Positions 21,197 through 32,639 of a DNA stretch of 64,000 nt are shown here, in pieces. The first letter of the stretch is position 1. Each line of letters opens with the position of its first letter. Origin of the DNA: Ceratobasidium sp. AG-K (taxonomy: Eukaryota > Basidiomycota > Agaricomycetes > Cantharellales > Ceratobasidiaceae); contig JAWNGF010000005.1 of the NCBI GenBank assembly GCA_037039685.1, positions 1,550,001-1,614,000 on the forward strand, given 5' to 3'. The notes below the pieces were generated by a model. The model was not told the origin of the DNA, did no database searches, and saw nothing but the letters and a program-made list of their open reading frames with translations. Both the position numbers and the translations under genes were made by a program.

Positions 21197-21693
21197 TGTC
21201 ACAACCCAACACTATAACAGTTGCTGACTGTAACTGTGTGTGCCCAAGTCAAAACTTAGAGAGACTTGGCACCTAAAGAGCTGTGAACTGTAGACTGTGA
21301 ACGGCACTGAGGCCTGAGGATCCAAGGTAACCCTGAGGGAAACCCAGTGAGGGACTGTTTGTTGGGGAAATGACAAGGCAAAACAAGATGGGGATACCAT
21401 GCTTGTTGTGGCCTCATTATATATTCAGAAAAGACATGAGTCATACTCATGCCAAGAAACAAGTTATACAAACTATCCAATCAGAAAGCTCTATGAGTCA
21501 TGTCCTATAAAGGAACATGACTTGCCAAGAAAGGAAGTTGCAAGACAAAAGAAAAAGGAAGCAGCCTAAGGCTGTGCACAAATAAAGGTAGCAGGCAACA
21601 AAGGAAGCACACACAAAGGAGAATGCAAGTAAGGAAGACACAAGGCAAGCAAATCAGAGTCCAAGTCTATTGGAGGGGCCTTGGGTCACGACA
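21197..21693 (-). repeat. Solo LTR, 497 bp
   Basis: The minus strand opens TGTCGTGACC at 21693 and ends GTTGTGACA at 21197. ACATC lies on both sides (21192-21196 and 21694-21698), so it is a clean solo LTR from LTR-LTR recombination. Inner segments such as GGCAAAACAAGATGGGGATACC resemble the A/B family LTR in reverse, but the length and overall sequence differ, so it is a related third LTR type. Confidence 0.85.
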
Positions 21694-22623
21694 ACATCCT
21701 ACCAGACATCCATGCTCAAAGATAGTAGATTTGACTGTGAGGGTGACTGCCACAGCAATCAACTGTTAGGCCACAACTGAAGTTCCTGCTAAACGCTCCA
21801 GCCTTGCTCCAAGCTCATCCCTAACCAAGCTGCTGGGTGGCACTCCTGCTTCTATTATACATTGAGGCTTTCAAATGCTCCAAAATATTTCAAGTTCAAA
21901 ATCACTTTCTCCTTGTGCACTCATTTGGGGTCTAGGTGTGCCTAGTTTTCAGGACCCAACTATTCATCCAATGCAAGCCAGGAATCCAGTACTACCCCCT
22001 GGTCACAGGAGGATGGTGACAGCATCTGGCTGGGAAGTGGCCAGGTGTGGGATTGATTTGCCTCCCAGGACAGGAGTTAAACATGGATACTCAGGACACT
22101 TACAAGGTACTTAGTCAGCTCTTGGCTGCTTTGTTGGCCAGCCTCCCCAAGGTATGTGCCAACAGCACCACTCCTGGAGAACCTGAGTTTCCCCCAAGCC
22201 TAACGGCTCTCCTTGGTCTCAACCCACTTCTTCAACAGGAATATTCTAAGGGCATTTTAGTTAGATGGTATTAACCATACACTATCTAAGCTGCTTAGTG
22301 TAACTGCAGCCAAAGCAAATTCACCTTACCTCCATCAGAGCCAACAGCAATACACAGTCAGTTTGTTCTCTGCTGAAAGATTCATATTATTCTAACATAC
22401 TTTAACTTGTGCAGACAACAAAGAATGCATATGACATTCTACACCACCAATTAGGGCATCAAAGTCTTGGCCTAATCCAGTCAACTCAACCAAAAGCAAG
22501 AAATCTTGTTTGGCTTGTCAGTTCTTGTGATGGTGGGAACTATCTCGTCAAGCTCGTGATGGTTCATGAGTGCTCACAAGATGTTACAAGCAGAAACAAG
22601 CCTTTTGCTCATTTGTCTCCTGA
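21694..22623 (+). other. Intergenic, no gene recognised
   Basis: CpG-poor sequence with short frames only. An ATG at 22083 opens a 63-residue frame (MDTQDTYKVLSQLL...) without recognisable similarity. I see no LTR pair or inverted repeat. Composition becomes CpG-rich from about 22640, where the C2H2 cluster starts. Confidence 0.4.
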
Positions 22624-23231
22624 ATGCTTATGAGCAATCCCGAGCGCTCCAGAGACCGCCGAGATAGTCCTGGGCATCACGAGACCTCAAGAGCCAACCG
22701 AGATTTCTCACTTTTGGTTGAGAACCCAGATTCTCCTATTGTTGGTCCGGCAATTGTTTATCCTTGTGCACCTAGCAAGGCTGGAACACGGCTATATGCG
22801 CAAGTTACTCCACCCTATATCAGGAATGCCCCACCATATGTCATGCCCGATATTGAATCTCCATGCCAGAACCTTCTCCTGGATACCTATATAGCATTTC
22901 CTGTTCCTAATGTGTCCCGAAGAGTCCCTGGAACTCCTACGGGCAAGGAACACCAACAACATAAGTGCGCAATATGCGATCAGTATTTTCGCAGGCCGTA
23001 CCTGCTTAGAGCTCATATGCAATACAAACATCAGCATGGAGGTAGGTGCAAAGTTACTCGTCTTTGCCTAATACGTTAATCCTCCACCGATACACAGACA
23101 GATGATATGCCTGCGATTTCAAAGAATGTAATCGAGCGTTTACCACTTGCTCCAATATGAGGAAACACTTTATAATAAAGCACGCAGACTCGGGAAAGAC
23201 TTCAAAAACTCCCAGAAACAGCGTCGACTAG
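22624..23231 (+). pseudogene. C2H2 zinc-finger paralogue 1, truncated and frameshifted
   Basis: Exon 1 (22624 to about 23040) ends with finger CAICDQYFRRPYLLRAHMQ, of form C-x2-C-x12-H-x4-H. A GT-AG intron follows directly (GTAGGTGC...CAGACAG), and exon 2 encodes finger CDFKECNRAFTTCSNMRKH, C-x4-C-x12-H-x4-H, ending TAG at 23229-23231. Finger, intron, finger is the layout of the paralogues at 23966, 27106, 29782 and 59916. At the start of exon 2 the sequence GATGATATGCC lacks one base relative to a GAT-GGA-TAT register, which throws the second finger out of frame. The long N-terminal region and the C-terminal FVPY tail of the paralogues are missing. I call it a broken partial copy; it is the only one on the plus strand. 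Confidence 0.55.
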
Positions 23232-23965
23232 AAAATGAGAAGAGGATCGAGTCCCACAACTTAGTTATGGCATAAAAATTACGAAACAGTTGCCTCTCGA
23301 CCGCACTTCCCTTGTAGGCTGTCTGGTCATTCGAGGTCTGGTTATTACGGTGTATAAAGACCTCCCGGTGTTTTGCACTTTGCATATTGTTGTATCAAGT
23401 GATCGTTGTTTAACGTAACATACGGCCAACACTCGCCAACACTTATTGTCCCCCCTTGCAAGTCAACCGCAAATAAATGTACGCCGGCCAGCGTGATGAA
23501 CGCATCGGGTATTATATTCAATTGACCTTTTTTGTATGCCAGCACTACTCGCCACCCTACTCTCAGATGCGTGCGAGCTGGAACTGAAGAGGCAAGCCCT
23601 TGCCTTGACCAAAGTCTTCACTGGCACATATCAAGCAACCTCAATCATGATGGGTTTGGTTGCCACGGCGAGACCTACTCGTCACCAAAATCCTCTGACG
23701 CTAACGAGCGCTGGTTTGCTCATACGTGCTCGCTTGGGTAAAGGAGCACTCAGGAGCACCAGAGTGGCTGTTCAATTGGTGCTCCTATACCTAAGCGAGC
23801 ACGCACAAGCAAATCGACGCTCACAAGCCCGAAAGAGAACCGACGGATTTGCTTGAGCTAATTCCATGAATTTAATAATTCATTACAGCGCAACTAATTA
23901 TAGCAGAACGATATATGCAAAAGGGGACAGTTGAATCATTATCATAGACACCAAGAAGCCGTCCA
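23232..23965 (+). other. Intergenic with a large imperfect hairpin
   Basis: No convincing gene. A plus-strand frame at 23536-23856 (106 residues) shows no motif and contains the inverted repeat at 23713-23815, so it may not be coding. Confidence 0.4.
23713..23815. repeat. Inverted repeat, 37-bp arms, 29-nt loop
   Basis: Arms at 23713-23749 and 23779-23815 are complementary at about 31 of 37 positions, with an 11-base block (CGTGCTCGCTT) and an 8-base block (AGGAGCAC) perfectly paired. It could be a miniature transposon relic or a structured RNA. Confidence 0.6.
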
Positions 23966-25830
23966 TCATCCCCGGCAGACCTTTCGGCGGGGTGCGTCTG
24001 GATTGTAAGGAACAAATCTACCGGAGCAGTGTACATCCGCACTGTCTACGATGGTGCGATACGATGAACTGGCGATTAGTGACTGAGCCTTGTTCCCCTC
24101 CGAACCACAGTAATTGTATGCTGCATTCGAATGTTGCAAGTCAACAACACAGGGATGTGCTCTTTTGAAATGCCTCATCATATTAGAACGACTAGCAAAT
24201 GTGAGCTTGCACCCTGTTAGTTGGCAAGGATACAGCCCGTCTGAGATACGCGAAAGCAATGAGTGGCGTTCTCGGGGGAAGTGCAAAATTTTCTTACCCC
24301 CACTTTGGCCGTTGTTGTGAGTATTCATGTGATCCCGAAGTAGGTAGGGGCGGCGATAAGCTTTGTTGCATAGGCTGCAGCGATACTGCTGGTCCTTAGT
24401 TGGTTTCCTTTTGAATAATGTGCTGATAGGTGAGGAGTTACCGCTGAGAACAACTTGCCGAGTGGGTTGATTCGCTTCCCTTAACCTCTGGGATTTTGAG
24501 GTGAAGCCTGTACCTTGAGTAGGGTTGATTAGGGGCCAATTCATAGCCATAGGAGAGCTGCTAATACAGTTGGCCTGTGATGCCTCCGGACTTGATTTAA
24601 CGGATGGTACTGGAGCGCCCATTGTAATGCGGTCGTCAGGGAAGTAGGTATGAAATGGGGGGGGAGGGGTTGTAGTTTCAAAGCTAAGTGAGGGCGTAAT
24701 ACTGAGAGCTGAGCCGAAGGACTGAATCGAGGCGTACGAAAGTAGCGCAACATCATTTGATTTTTCAGGTGAAATGGGCGCCGACTCTTCCAAGTCAGTT
24801 AGCAATAGATTCGAACCCCAGTCGGGCGGGCTGTACGCATATGGCAGGCCCATTACATGTGATGGGTGAAGCGACGGGTAACCAGGTACTGTGGCGTCTT
24901 CCCCTGTCCGAAATAAAGGTTATAATTGAGCATCTTATAGGCTATTTGGGTAAAGCAGCTTACATCGCTCTGATCCTGAAAACACCCTGAAAACTTGGGG
25001 GTTAGAATACGCATATGCACCAGAATATCCTGCATAATCTTCCGTAAGGAATGCTACAGAGCGCTCTTGGCGAAGTATTTCCGGGAAAGATAGTGCTATG
25101 GTTGTAGATTCAAGATGGAACGGCCGCTTGGCCAAGTTTTCGGCAGGACACTGGCGAGAGCTTGATGGTAGGCTCGTATTTTTTTGGCCATAATGATCAA
25201 GGAGATCAAGATAGTCCGGATTGAAATCTTGATGTTGGGACACGGGGCCAAAGCTAGGGCCCTGGTCCGACCAACTACCATCTCCACTCCCCGAGTACAG
25301 ATTGTTGCCCCCGGGTGTTTGGTTCGAGTTACTAAAATGGGCAAAGTAGAAGTCAAGCGTACTGGGATCCCAATCAGACACGCAGCAGTAATATGAGATA
25401 GCTATCCCTATACTGGTAAGAGCGCTAATACCAAAAGCTAGGGTAGCTATAGAGCGGGATGGCAGTGGTTTGAAGCAGCTACAATTCTCGGGCAGCTTCC
25501 CAACTCCTAACAATCTCCAAGCTGGCGTTATCACTCCTGATATCCCATACTGCTTGGTGGGCACTACCTGGGGGAACACCTCTAGCTCGCCCGTGTTGTA
25601 GTCGTTATTCGTTTCCCCAACCAGATTGTTTGCTTGTTGCCGCTCGGCCAGTGGTGTTTGAGTCTCTCTACAAAGGCATTCCTCGCAAGCTTGACATGTC
25701 CCTGCTGGTCCGAGCTCGTGATATTGATCCCCTGTCGATGTGTCCTTGTCCTCAGTTGGCATTCCCTCCGTTCTCATTTGCGAGTACGTTACACTCGGAT
25801 AGACGCGCCTTGGAAATACGTCTAGTGTGC
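23966..25830 (-). CDS. C2H2 zinc-finger paralogue 2
   Basis: Minus-strand exons: one starting near 25830 after a CTACTACAG acceptor, running to about 24970, then one from about 24853 to the stop at 23966. The N-terminal part is Ser/Pro/Gly-rich and holds the family motif GSWSDQGP (about 25250). Finger 1 is CSLCNKAYRRPYLLRDHMNTH; a phase-1 intron GTAAGA...CTCAG follows; finger 2 is CQLTGCKLTFASRSNMMRH. The C-terminus ends FVPYNPDAPRRK, the family tail. Two fingers and a disordered body suggest a DNA-binding regulator in the nucleus, but no target can be read from the sequence. Exon 1 upstream of 25830 is unresolved; the intron between 24970 and 24853 is not placed exactly. A hydrophobic run near 25390-25440 may be intronic and I do not call it a membrane segment. 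Confidence 0.6.
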
Positions 25831-27105
25831 CTGTAGTAGGAGAAATATGAGAGGAGCGTGTAAAAGCGTACGATCGGCTAGAACCTACCCATAGCAAGGC
25901 AATTATCCGATTTCAGATGGTTCCTGTCAGACAAATATTGCCGACGTTGAAACCCCTGGTGATAGTAAAATGCCGTAGACCTTTGGTATCCGACAGAGGG
26001 AAATGCTACTATGATCCCTATGTTGAATCGCAACCTTTCTATTCGACAGTTCACTAATACATACCAGTGTCACTCAATTCGTCCAGCAATGGGCAATGTC
26101 TTTGATGCCCATGAACACATCCCGTCGTTAGGTCTATCCTTGGTTCGGGTGACCCATGAAGAGGCAAGAATACCTCGGGTTGGAATGCAGCAGGACAGGA
26201 TTTGCCTGAAGCGAAACTCCGTTAGGCAAGATGCTCTAGATCATAAATGCCAGTGGACCACGTACAAGAGCGCGCCCAACTATAAGTATACCTAGGCGAG
26301 AGAACGTAAATGGAGTCATTGCGCCAATTGCATTTTATGTGCTGTATTCTGCGAATCATGGATATGATTGGATGGAACACTCGATCACAGGGATAGGTTT
26401 GATCGAAGCGCGGTTCGAATTCGAGCTGCGAGCCGGAGAACCAGGACACGAGGTGATCGACCACGAAGGAGCTATTACATCCACGAGGTAGGATCGTCCC
26501 ATTAAATAATCATTGGGGAGCATAGCCTTGATACGCACAATGCAAATTTGGAACTTCGCCATTCCCGTTACGCAAGAAAGAAGCAGGACTGGCAGGATAC
26601 TTGAATGGGTAATTTCCAGTTGCCTCGAGTGACTGGCAAGCTGTTATGAGCCACCAACGCACCGATCGGCGCCCCATATATGTGTTCTGGTGATCCCCTA
26701 TCAGACTGATTGCATTGCGTTTTCCATGCACGCCGCTATTAGGGTCCTTGGCGCATTAGATCCAACACGCCGATAGACGCGCGATCAGAGCCACTCGAGC
26801 CAATTTGGTTTCCTCTAATCCTACTCGTGTGTCGACGCATACCCACCCAAGTTACCCCCAAAGCAGGTTAGAATACAAGAGCTATGGTGACAGCGAAAGT
26901 TTGTTCCTCCCAATCAGTAAACAGATTTGATGGAGGCACTGAGCCATGGAAAAAGGAGCACCGATACCATCCTCAACTCGGAAGCAAATATATATTATCA
27001 AACTTGGAGTACCGCGTTTCAAACGGAAACAAACAAATTAGTCAAGTGCAGTCAAGTGCAGTCAAGTGGATGACTACGATTCATCTCAGTCCAAGAAATT
27101 GCCGT
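25831..27105. other. Intergenic, mostly without recognisable features
   Basis: The first 150 bases probably hold the upstream exon of paralogue 2, because a splice donor GTAGGTTC lies at about 25885 on the minus strand. The rest has only short frames. A 10-base unit GTCAAGTGCA is repeated about three times at 27041-27069. Confidence 0.4.
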
Positions 27106-28844
27106 TCAACCACGGCTACCTCTTCCGCGCCGCTTCATTGTCAGCCCGGAGTGGGTCGATTTTATGTGTCTATTGAGACCGGCTCTGTTCACAAATGCAG
27201 TGTCACATTGTGTACATTTATGCCCTAGAACACCCTTTAGTCTCAACCAGTTAAAGATTTGAGGGCACTTACGCTTCAACCCGGCATGAAAATGCATATG
27301 ATCAGCCAACAAGCTAGGTCGGCTGAATTTCTTTTTGCACAGTGTGCATACCTTTTGACCCCGGATGTGCGTCAATGTTTCAGCCGAGTCTCCCGTAGCT
27401 TTGGGGTTGTTGTTGGGAGGCGAGTACTCGATGATTGACAGTGTGCGAGGGACGCCATTGAATGATGGCGCCGGTGCTTGTGGAGCCACGTCGCCTTGTG
27501 ATACTGTGGCAATCCGATCGCCCGGCGGCTGCCGTTGTCCAGCCCCGACATTTGGTACGGCGTGTAGTCCGGGCCCTAAGCATCGAGTTAGACGATGCAA
27601 AGCGAAAGATCAATGAGTAAACCTACCAAACATATTATTACCCGGACCGGCCGCGATGGCAGAATCGATTAGAGGCACCTGATAGCCTATTTGTGGCTGG
27701 AAGGGCATTGGCGGCGCGTTAGCTTGCCCATGAGGATCCGAAGAGTGACCATGACCACTCGGCCAGGCGGGTATTGGGAATGGGGGGCTGGGATCAGATG
27801 GTGCTGACGCCAAGGGAAGCCCGACTAGAAGAAAAAAGGCATCTGGCAAAAGGCTAAGGTTGAGAAATCGGCTTTCGATTAGCTCCCGAAGAAGGCGAAC
27901 GTTCTTCTGAAGCTCGGTTTGCTGGACGCTGGTTGGCGAGCCGCCGAAGCTGGCGGAGCCACCCAAACTCTGGTCACCTTGGATGTACCCCGTATCCCGA
28001 GCATCTTGGTTGGCCTGGCCAAAACAACCCGGACCAGACGAGCCAGAACCATATGGATCGAAAGCTAGACGGTGGCCGCCCGTATACGATGCCGATTGCA
28101 GGGGAACTCCGTGCAAACTTTTGGACAGTGGCCTAACTACGACTGCCCCAACCGGAGGGTCAGAAAAATGGCCGTCAGGAGCGCGTTGCCCAAACAAGAC
28201 ATGCCCGTATATGCGGCCCAAATGCTGTGCTAACGCAATGCGATGCACAAGTGCTAGGGCCTGTTCGTAATCGCGAGAGACACAGTGATTGCCAGGATGT
28301 TGCCGTTCGAAAGGGTGAGTGTAAGCGGCTATAGATCGATTAGAATGGGCCGCGTTTAGCATGTAAACTTTACTCACGGGCTTGGGGACGAGGATATTGT
28401 TCAGAAGGTAAGGGGCGGGGAATGTTAGGTTGGTCCTAGAAGTGAACAGATTAGAACCCCCTGAACCGAAGACTATAAATAGGCGAGAAAGGTGCGCACC
28501 TGTTTGACAGATTCGCGTAACAAAGGGTCTGACAGGGAAGTGTCGCAAACGGAGTCACAGTAGTCGACCCGAATGTTGGGTTCGACTCGATCGTTAGAGG
28601 TATTTTCCATCGACGATTGGCCCCCGGGGTTATCATATACGGGAGGCAGAAATATAGGTTCACCAGGCGAATTAATATAGTAATCATTGTCGTCACTTTC
28701 TTTTTTAATTATCACGTAGGGGTCGCAGGGCACTGAATCAAGTGTTAGCTTTCCAAAGGCAGAGAACGCTAGCGAGGTACAAGGCGTACCGTCAGCTTCA
28801 GTCTTGATGGTTGCAAACTTAGGAGATACAATGGCTTCATGCAT
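27106..28844 (-). CDS. C2H2 zinc-finger paralogue 3
   Basis: Candidate ATG at 28844 (MHEAIVSPKFATIKTEADG). Exon 1 runs to about 28502 and ends SVKQ before GTGCGCACC. Further exons lie at about 28440-28380, 28330-27630 and 27580-27106, each bounded by GT-AG signals. Finger 1 is CTLCKKKFSRPSLLADHMHFH; an intron GTAAGTG...AAAG follows; finger 2 is CTQCDTAFVNRAGLNRHIKSTH, of C-x2-C type unlike its paralogues. The protein ends RRGRGSRG* without the FVPY tail. Exon 1 carries two consensus sumoylation motifs (IKTE, IKKE), the second followed by acidic residues. The middle part is Gly/Pro-rich. I infer a nuclear DNA-binding role; target unknown. The position of the true start is uncertain. Confidence 0.6.
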
Positions 28845-29781
28845 ATGGGGACTCCCAAGAAGAGAAGCAAGGAGAGGGCAGGCATACGCTTCAACCTCTG
28901 TCTCTGGGGTGACCAGTTCAGAGCTTCCATAATCTTGGACCTTTGGGATTTGCGGAACCGTTAGTCGTCATCGTAACTGGAGAGGAGCAGGTCAGTCCAT
29001 ACCGTGCGTGTAGACTCGGCGATCAAGGGGCTCCGCTCGAGCACATGCCGCTTGGTGGCAGAACCGTGAGAGTCTAAGATGTTGGGTTTATAAGCCAGCT
29101 CGTGCACTAAGACTAGTTGGCCAGGATTGAATGAGCAACCAGGATAGTGATCACGGGAAAGACACCTACCATCGTCAACCTGCAGCCGAGAAAGACACCC
29201 CCTGGATAGGAGGGAGAGATCATCCAGGGTGTGAATGGGATCCTCTTTGACCAGGGAACTCATCGAGTGACTCGAGTAGGGGATGTAGTCTCTCCGCTCG
29301 AGCTCAGCGCTGTTAAATAGCTGATGGCCCCAGATTATTCTAGTCCAAAACGAACAGACTGGTTATCCTAAGATAAACATAATATGGCTTGGCGGATGTG
29401 CAGGTTGGCAGAGGTTCGCGTCCCGCAGCGTCGAACGAGGGGATGCGATAAACGCAGAAGCACGATAACATCAGGTGGTCGACGGACGAACAAGATGGAC
29501 AGGGCCGCCTGCTTCCTTTGGTTGGCGGATCGACGCCGCTGACCGAAAAGGAAATGATAGCCAGGGTGCCTCTGCCCTGGGTGTGCATCATGGTACTGAA
29601 ACTTCAGCTCGGTTCGGGCCTGAGGACACGTGTGGTTTGAGCGGCTCGTGTGGCGATGCTTCAGTCATCTCGATTGCCAGTTGGGTTTGCGATGATGTGC
29701 AGGACACGCTCAGTTGAAAACACTATCCAAAAAAAATATTTAACATTTGAAATAAATTCAGTGTGCACACAAAACCGAAGT
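28845..29781. other. Intergenic; possible small minus-strand ORF
   Basis: A minus-strand frame at 28961-29263 (100 residues, with FNPGQLVLVHELAYK) faintly recalls the linker before a retroelement integrase C-terminal domain, but it stands alone. Nothing else is recognisable. Confidence 0.3.
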
Positions 29782-32132
29782 CTATTTGCCATGCTGACGA
29801 CTCTTGTGTCGTGTTGCACTTGGAGTATAGGGAACAAAGGCATGCGAGGAGCGTGTATTTCCTCTGAACCTGTTGTGATTCGACGGCCCAGCCTCTGGCG
29901 TCCGCCTTGGGATCTCTGTTTGTTTGTAGCCAGGCGAGGGCAAGCTCTGCGGATGTGTCGCATTGGGGTGTGCTTTCTTGAGGTGCCGCATCACACCAGA
30001 GTGGCTAGCATATCCCAGCCCACATCCTCCAACAGTACAACGATGGGGTTTTTCTGAGGTAGGTGGGTCAGGCGAGCGTCCGCAATGCTAGTATTTAAGT
30101 ACCCGCTTACCATTATAATGCGTGCGTATATGGTCATTTAGCAGGTACGGACGGTGAAAGCCTTTTCCGCACTGATCACAACTATGGGGCCCCTCGCCGT
30201 CTCTTTGGTCAAATTGGGCGCCTGGGGGCTGAGATTCAGGTCTGGCATTCGGTGGTGTAGCTAGCCGAGTTGAACGCGACTGGAATGTTGTCAAGATATT
30301 GTCCGAGGAGTTCATCGACGGGCCCGCCTCTCCCCCTGAGCCGATCTCGCCAACGGAGGGAAGACTGTCGGTGGTCAATGGCACTACGGAATCAGAACCA
30401 ATAATCGGATTGGCGCCAAAGGCAGGAGCGGCCTGTCGGAGCCAAGGACCCAAGGCGGTGCGGTCCGCGAGATCCTGCGTGTCCGCAATATCACCGGGAC
30501 TGGCCATAGACTGATCCGGCATATCCAGCGATAGGTCGAACCCTGGCAAGCCAGGCGTTTCGCGCACTGGTTCGCCAAGTTCACACAGTGGCAAAGCCGA
30601 GAGCCAAGCAGCTCCGTTATGGGATAAACCCAAAGGAATATCGAGGGTCAAATGTTGAAAGGTGGATGCGTTTTCTTCTGTAGTGGCCCGAAGAACATAA
30701 GTTTAGTGGGCTATGCATATCCGAATGGGTGACTAACCTTGTATCACTCCAGGTGTATTAGATTGTTGCGGCTTGAATCCGTTCCATGTAGACTCCTGGG
30801 GGGCCGTCCGTGTGTTTGCCAAGGATAATCCCAGTGCAAGCCCCTCAGAGAACGCCTTGGGAAGGAGTTCGGGTAGTGTCGCCTGTTGAACTGGTACTGG
30901 TGGGTTCGGAGCGAAATGAGGCGATTGAGTAATAGTGCTACCAAGAGAGCCATGTGACACGTCCAGAAGTGAATTATTGGGTGCTGGAGCAAGGTCTCCG
31001 AGGTGATCAGATAGTCCCCATGATTCGAGCTCTTGGGGCGAAAGCGTATCGATACCGGGGCCAGGACCTTGGCCCGACCAAATGCCGCACCCATCCTCCA
31101 AACATGGGTTGGTATTCCCCGGCGCTTGACTCGAACCGGACGTGTAGCTGAATTGGAAGGCCGGGTCAGAGCCGCAGGGATCCCGGCTAAATGCATAAGG
31201 AGAAAACAGTCCCAGCAGATGGTTGACTCGAAGCTTTCGTCGGCACGAACGTATCGGGAAGGAAGTTGAAGGCACTGCCGGTATAGTATTTGCAAGCTGG
31301 TTGCGCTTCGCGGCAAGTCGTAAAATACATAGACCTTTTGATGGATGTTGTCGCCAAGGGAGAAGCTGAGATGGCGTGCAGTGCGGGACAGAAGGGGAGA
31401 ATCGTTAGTGCCATGACATCGACTTCGGAGCGCCCACTGCCAAGCCGTCAGTGCCCTCCTTTCATGAATCAAGCAACTTCAACTCTTACATTTTATTAAG
31501 CTTGTCGGGGCCTTGATGAACGTCCGCATTGATCATCCTACTCCCCAAATATGAGATCGCATGCGTGCGAGTCATAGCCATAGTAGCTACCAGAAGCTCT
31601 TCGGGCGAAAGGGATATTTGCGATTGGCCTTTGCTCCCACTGACGTGACCAACGAAATCAAAACGCCGCCTATTCATCGAGGAGACATAGGGGATAGACC
31701 AGCTGAAAGTAGCCCCTCGTCGAATATAACGGATATTTGTAGAGAGACCCGCAAATCGGCCGGTGGTCTTGCCGCTTCTCTCACCTAAGTCGTACCCAAG
31801 GAGGACGCGCTCGTGTTGGAGCAAACTCGATGGGGTAGGAACAAGGGGCGGTTCGCTGGAAGATAACCCGGAATCTGTGCCGAGCGTTGTGAGTAGGACG
31901 CGAGGTATTACTTGATAAGTAACTGACTATTAGGTAAACCAAGCGGATCGGTGCGATGCACGGGCGCAAGCATACTAGTACCCAATAGTAGAGCCAGGGA
32001 GGTGGAGACTATGGAATGTAGGTCGAAGGCCGTGGAAATGCCGGCGGGTATTGCCCCACCCAGCGCCCGAGATAAGCAGAGATGCTGCAACTGGAAACGG
32101 CAGATTCCGCTAAGGCGGCTCATGTTCAACAC
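29782..32132 (-). CDS. C2H2 zinc-finger paralogue 4, upstream part rearranged
   Basis: Closest paralogue of the gene at 59916-63388. Shared parts from N to C: a segment TSLALLLGTSMLAPVHRTDP (31930-32000), the end of the second exon (LSPEEL...INADVHQGPDK, 31500-31610), an exon with LRVNHLLGLFSPYAF and GIWSGQGPGPG (31275-30733), an exon with IPLGLSHN (30651) and finger 1 CDQCGKGFHRPYLLNDHIRTH, an intron GTAAGCGGG...CTCAG, and finger 2 CTVGGCGLGYASHSGVMRH ending with tail FVPYTPSATRHK. Between about 31620 and 31800 the matching sequence lies on the opposite strand, so part of the second exon seems inverted and the reading frames on either side disagree. The downstream exons look intact; whether the whole gene is functional is open. 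Confidence 0.5.
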
Positions 32133-32140
32133 GCCCGCTT

Positions 32141-32158
32141 CCCCCCCCCCCCCCCCCC
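32141..32158 (+). repeat. Homopolymer of 18 C
   Basis: A run of 18 cytosines lies just 5' of the gene at 29782-32132. It may be a slippage-prone or assembly-sensitive site. Confidence 0.8.
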
Positions 32159-32639
32159 AAACCTTTTATTAACTGGATCAGAAATTCGAGTGGCCGGACG
32201 TAATGGCGAGGGGGTGGATTTGAAAGCGGAGAGGAAGGATTCGACGGCCGCGAGGCCAGTGAACCGAACTATTGTCTAGTAGATTCGGTGGGATTTGGTA
32301 AGGCTGAATCGTCCAAATACGGAAGGACCAACGCCGAGTCCTCGAGCTCGACGAGCCATTGTCCAAGGTCGAAGGATCTTCAGTTTCTATGCTTGGAATG
32401 CCGTGTAGACTGTGCACTAGGCTTGGCCTATTTGGTGGATCAGCTGACTCTTGGTGGAATGAATCGACCGTCAGCTGTCCTTGTTTCATCGCGCTACGAG
32501 TTCATTAGCAAGCAGTTGTTTATCACTGTACGCTCGTAAGCTCACAGCTTTCAGGTCCGGCGGCGCCTCGGCTGGCCGGTTACCCCTGAGAGAGAGAGCT
32601 GAGCTCAGTGTGACGGAGAAGGATTAGTGACTGCAGGTA

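Noticed and set aside
25390..25450. Hydrophobic stretch in C2H2 paralogue 2 as a transmembrane segment
   Set aside because: The stretch lies where exon limits are unresolved and contains possible splice signals; neighbouring paralogues do not clearly show it.
27041..27069. Short tandem repeat as a CRISPR-like or regulatory array
   Set aside because: About three copies of a 10-base unit without spacers; an ordinary microrepeat, and CRISPR is not expected in a eukaryote.
28961..29263. Integrase C-terminal fragment of a further retroelement
   Set aside because: Only a short FNPGQLVLV-like motif supports it; no other retroelement domain lies beside it.
32141..32158. Poly-C run as a functional element
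   Set aside because: A homopolymer of this kind may be slippage or assembly artefact; I list it only as a repeat.
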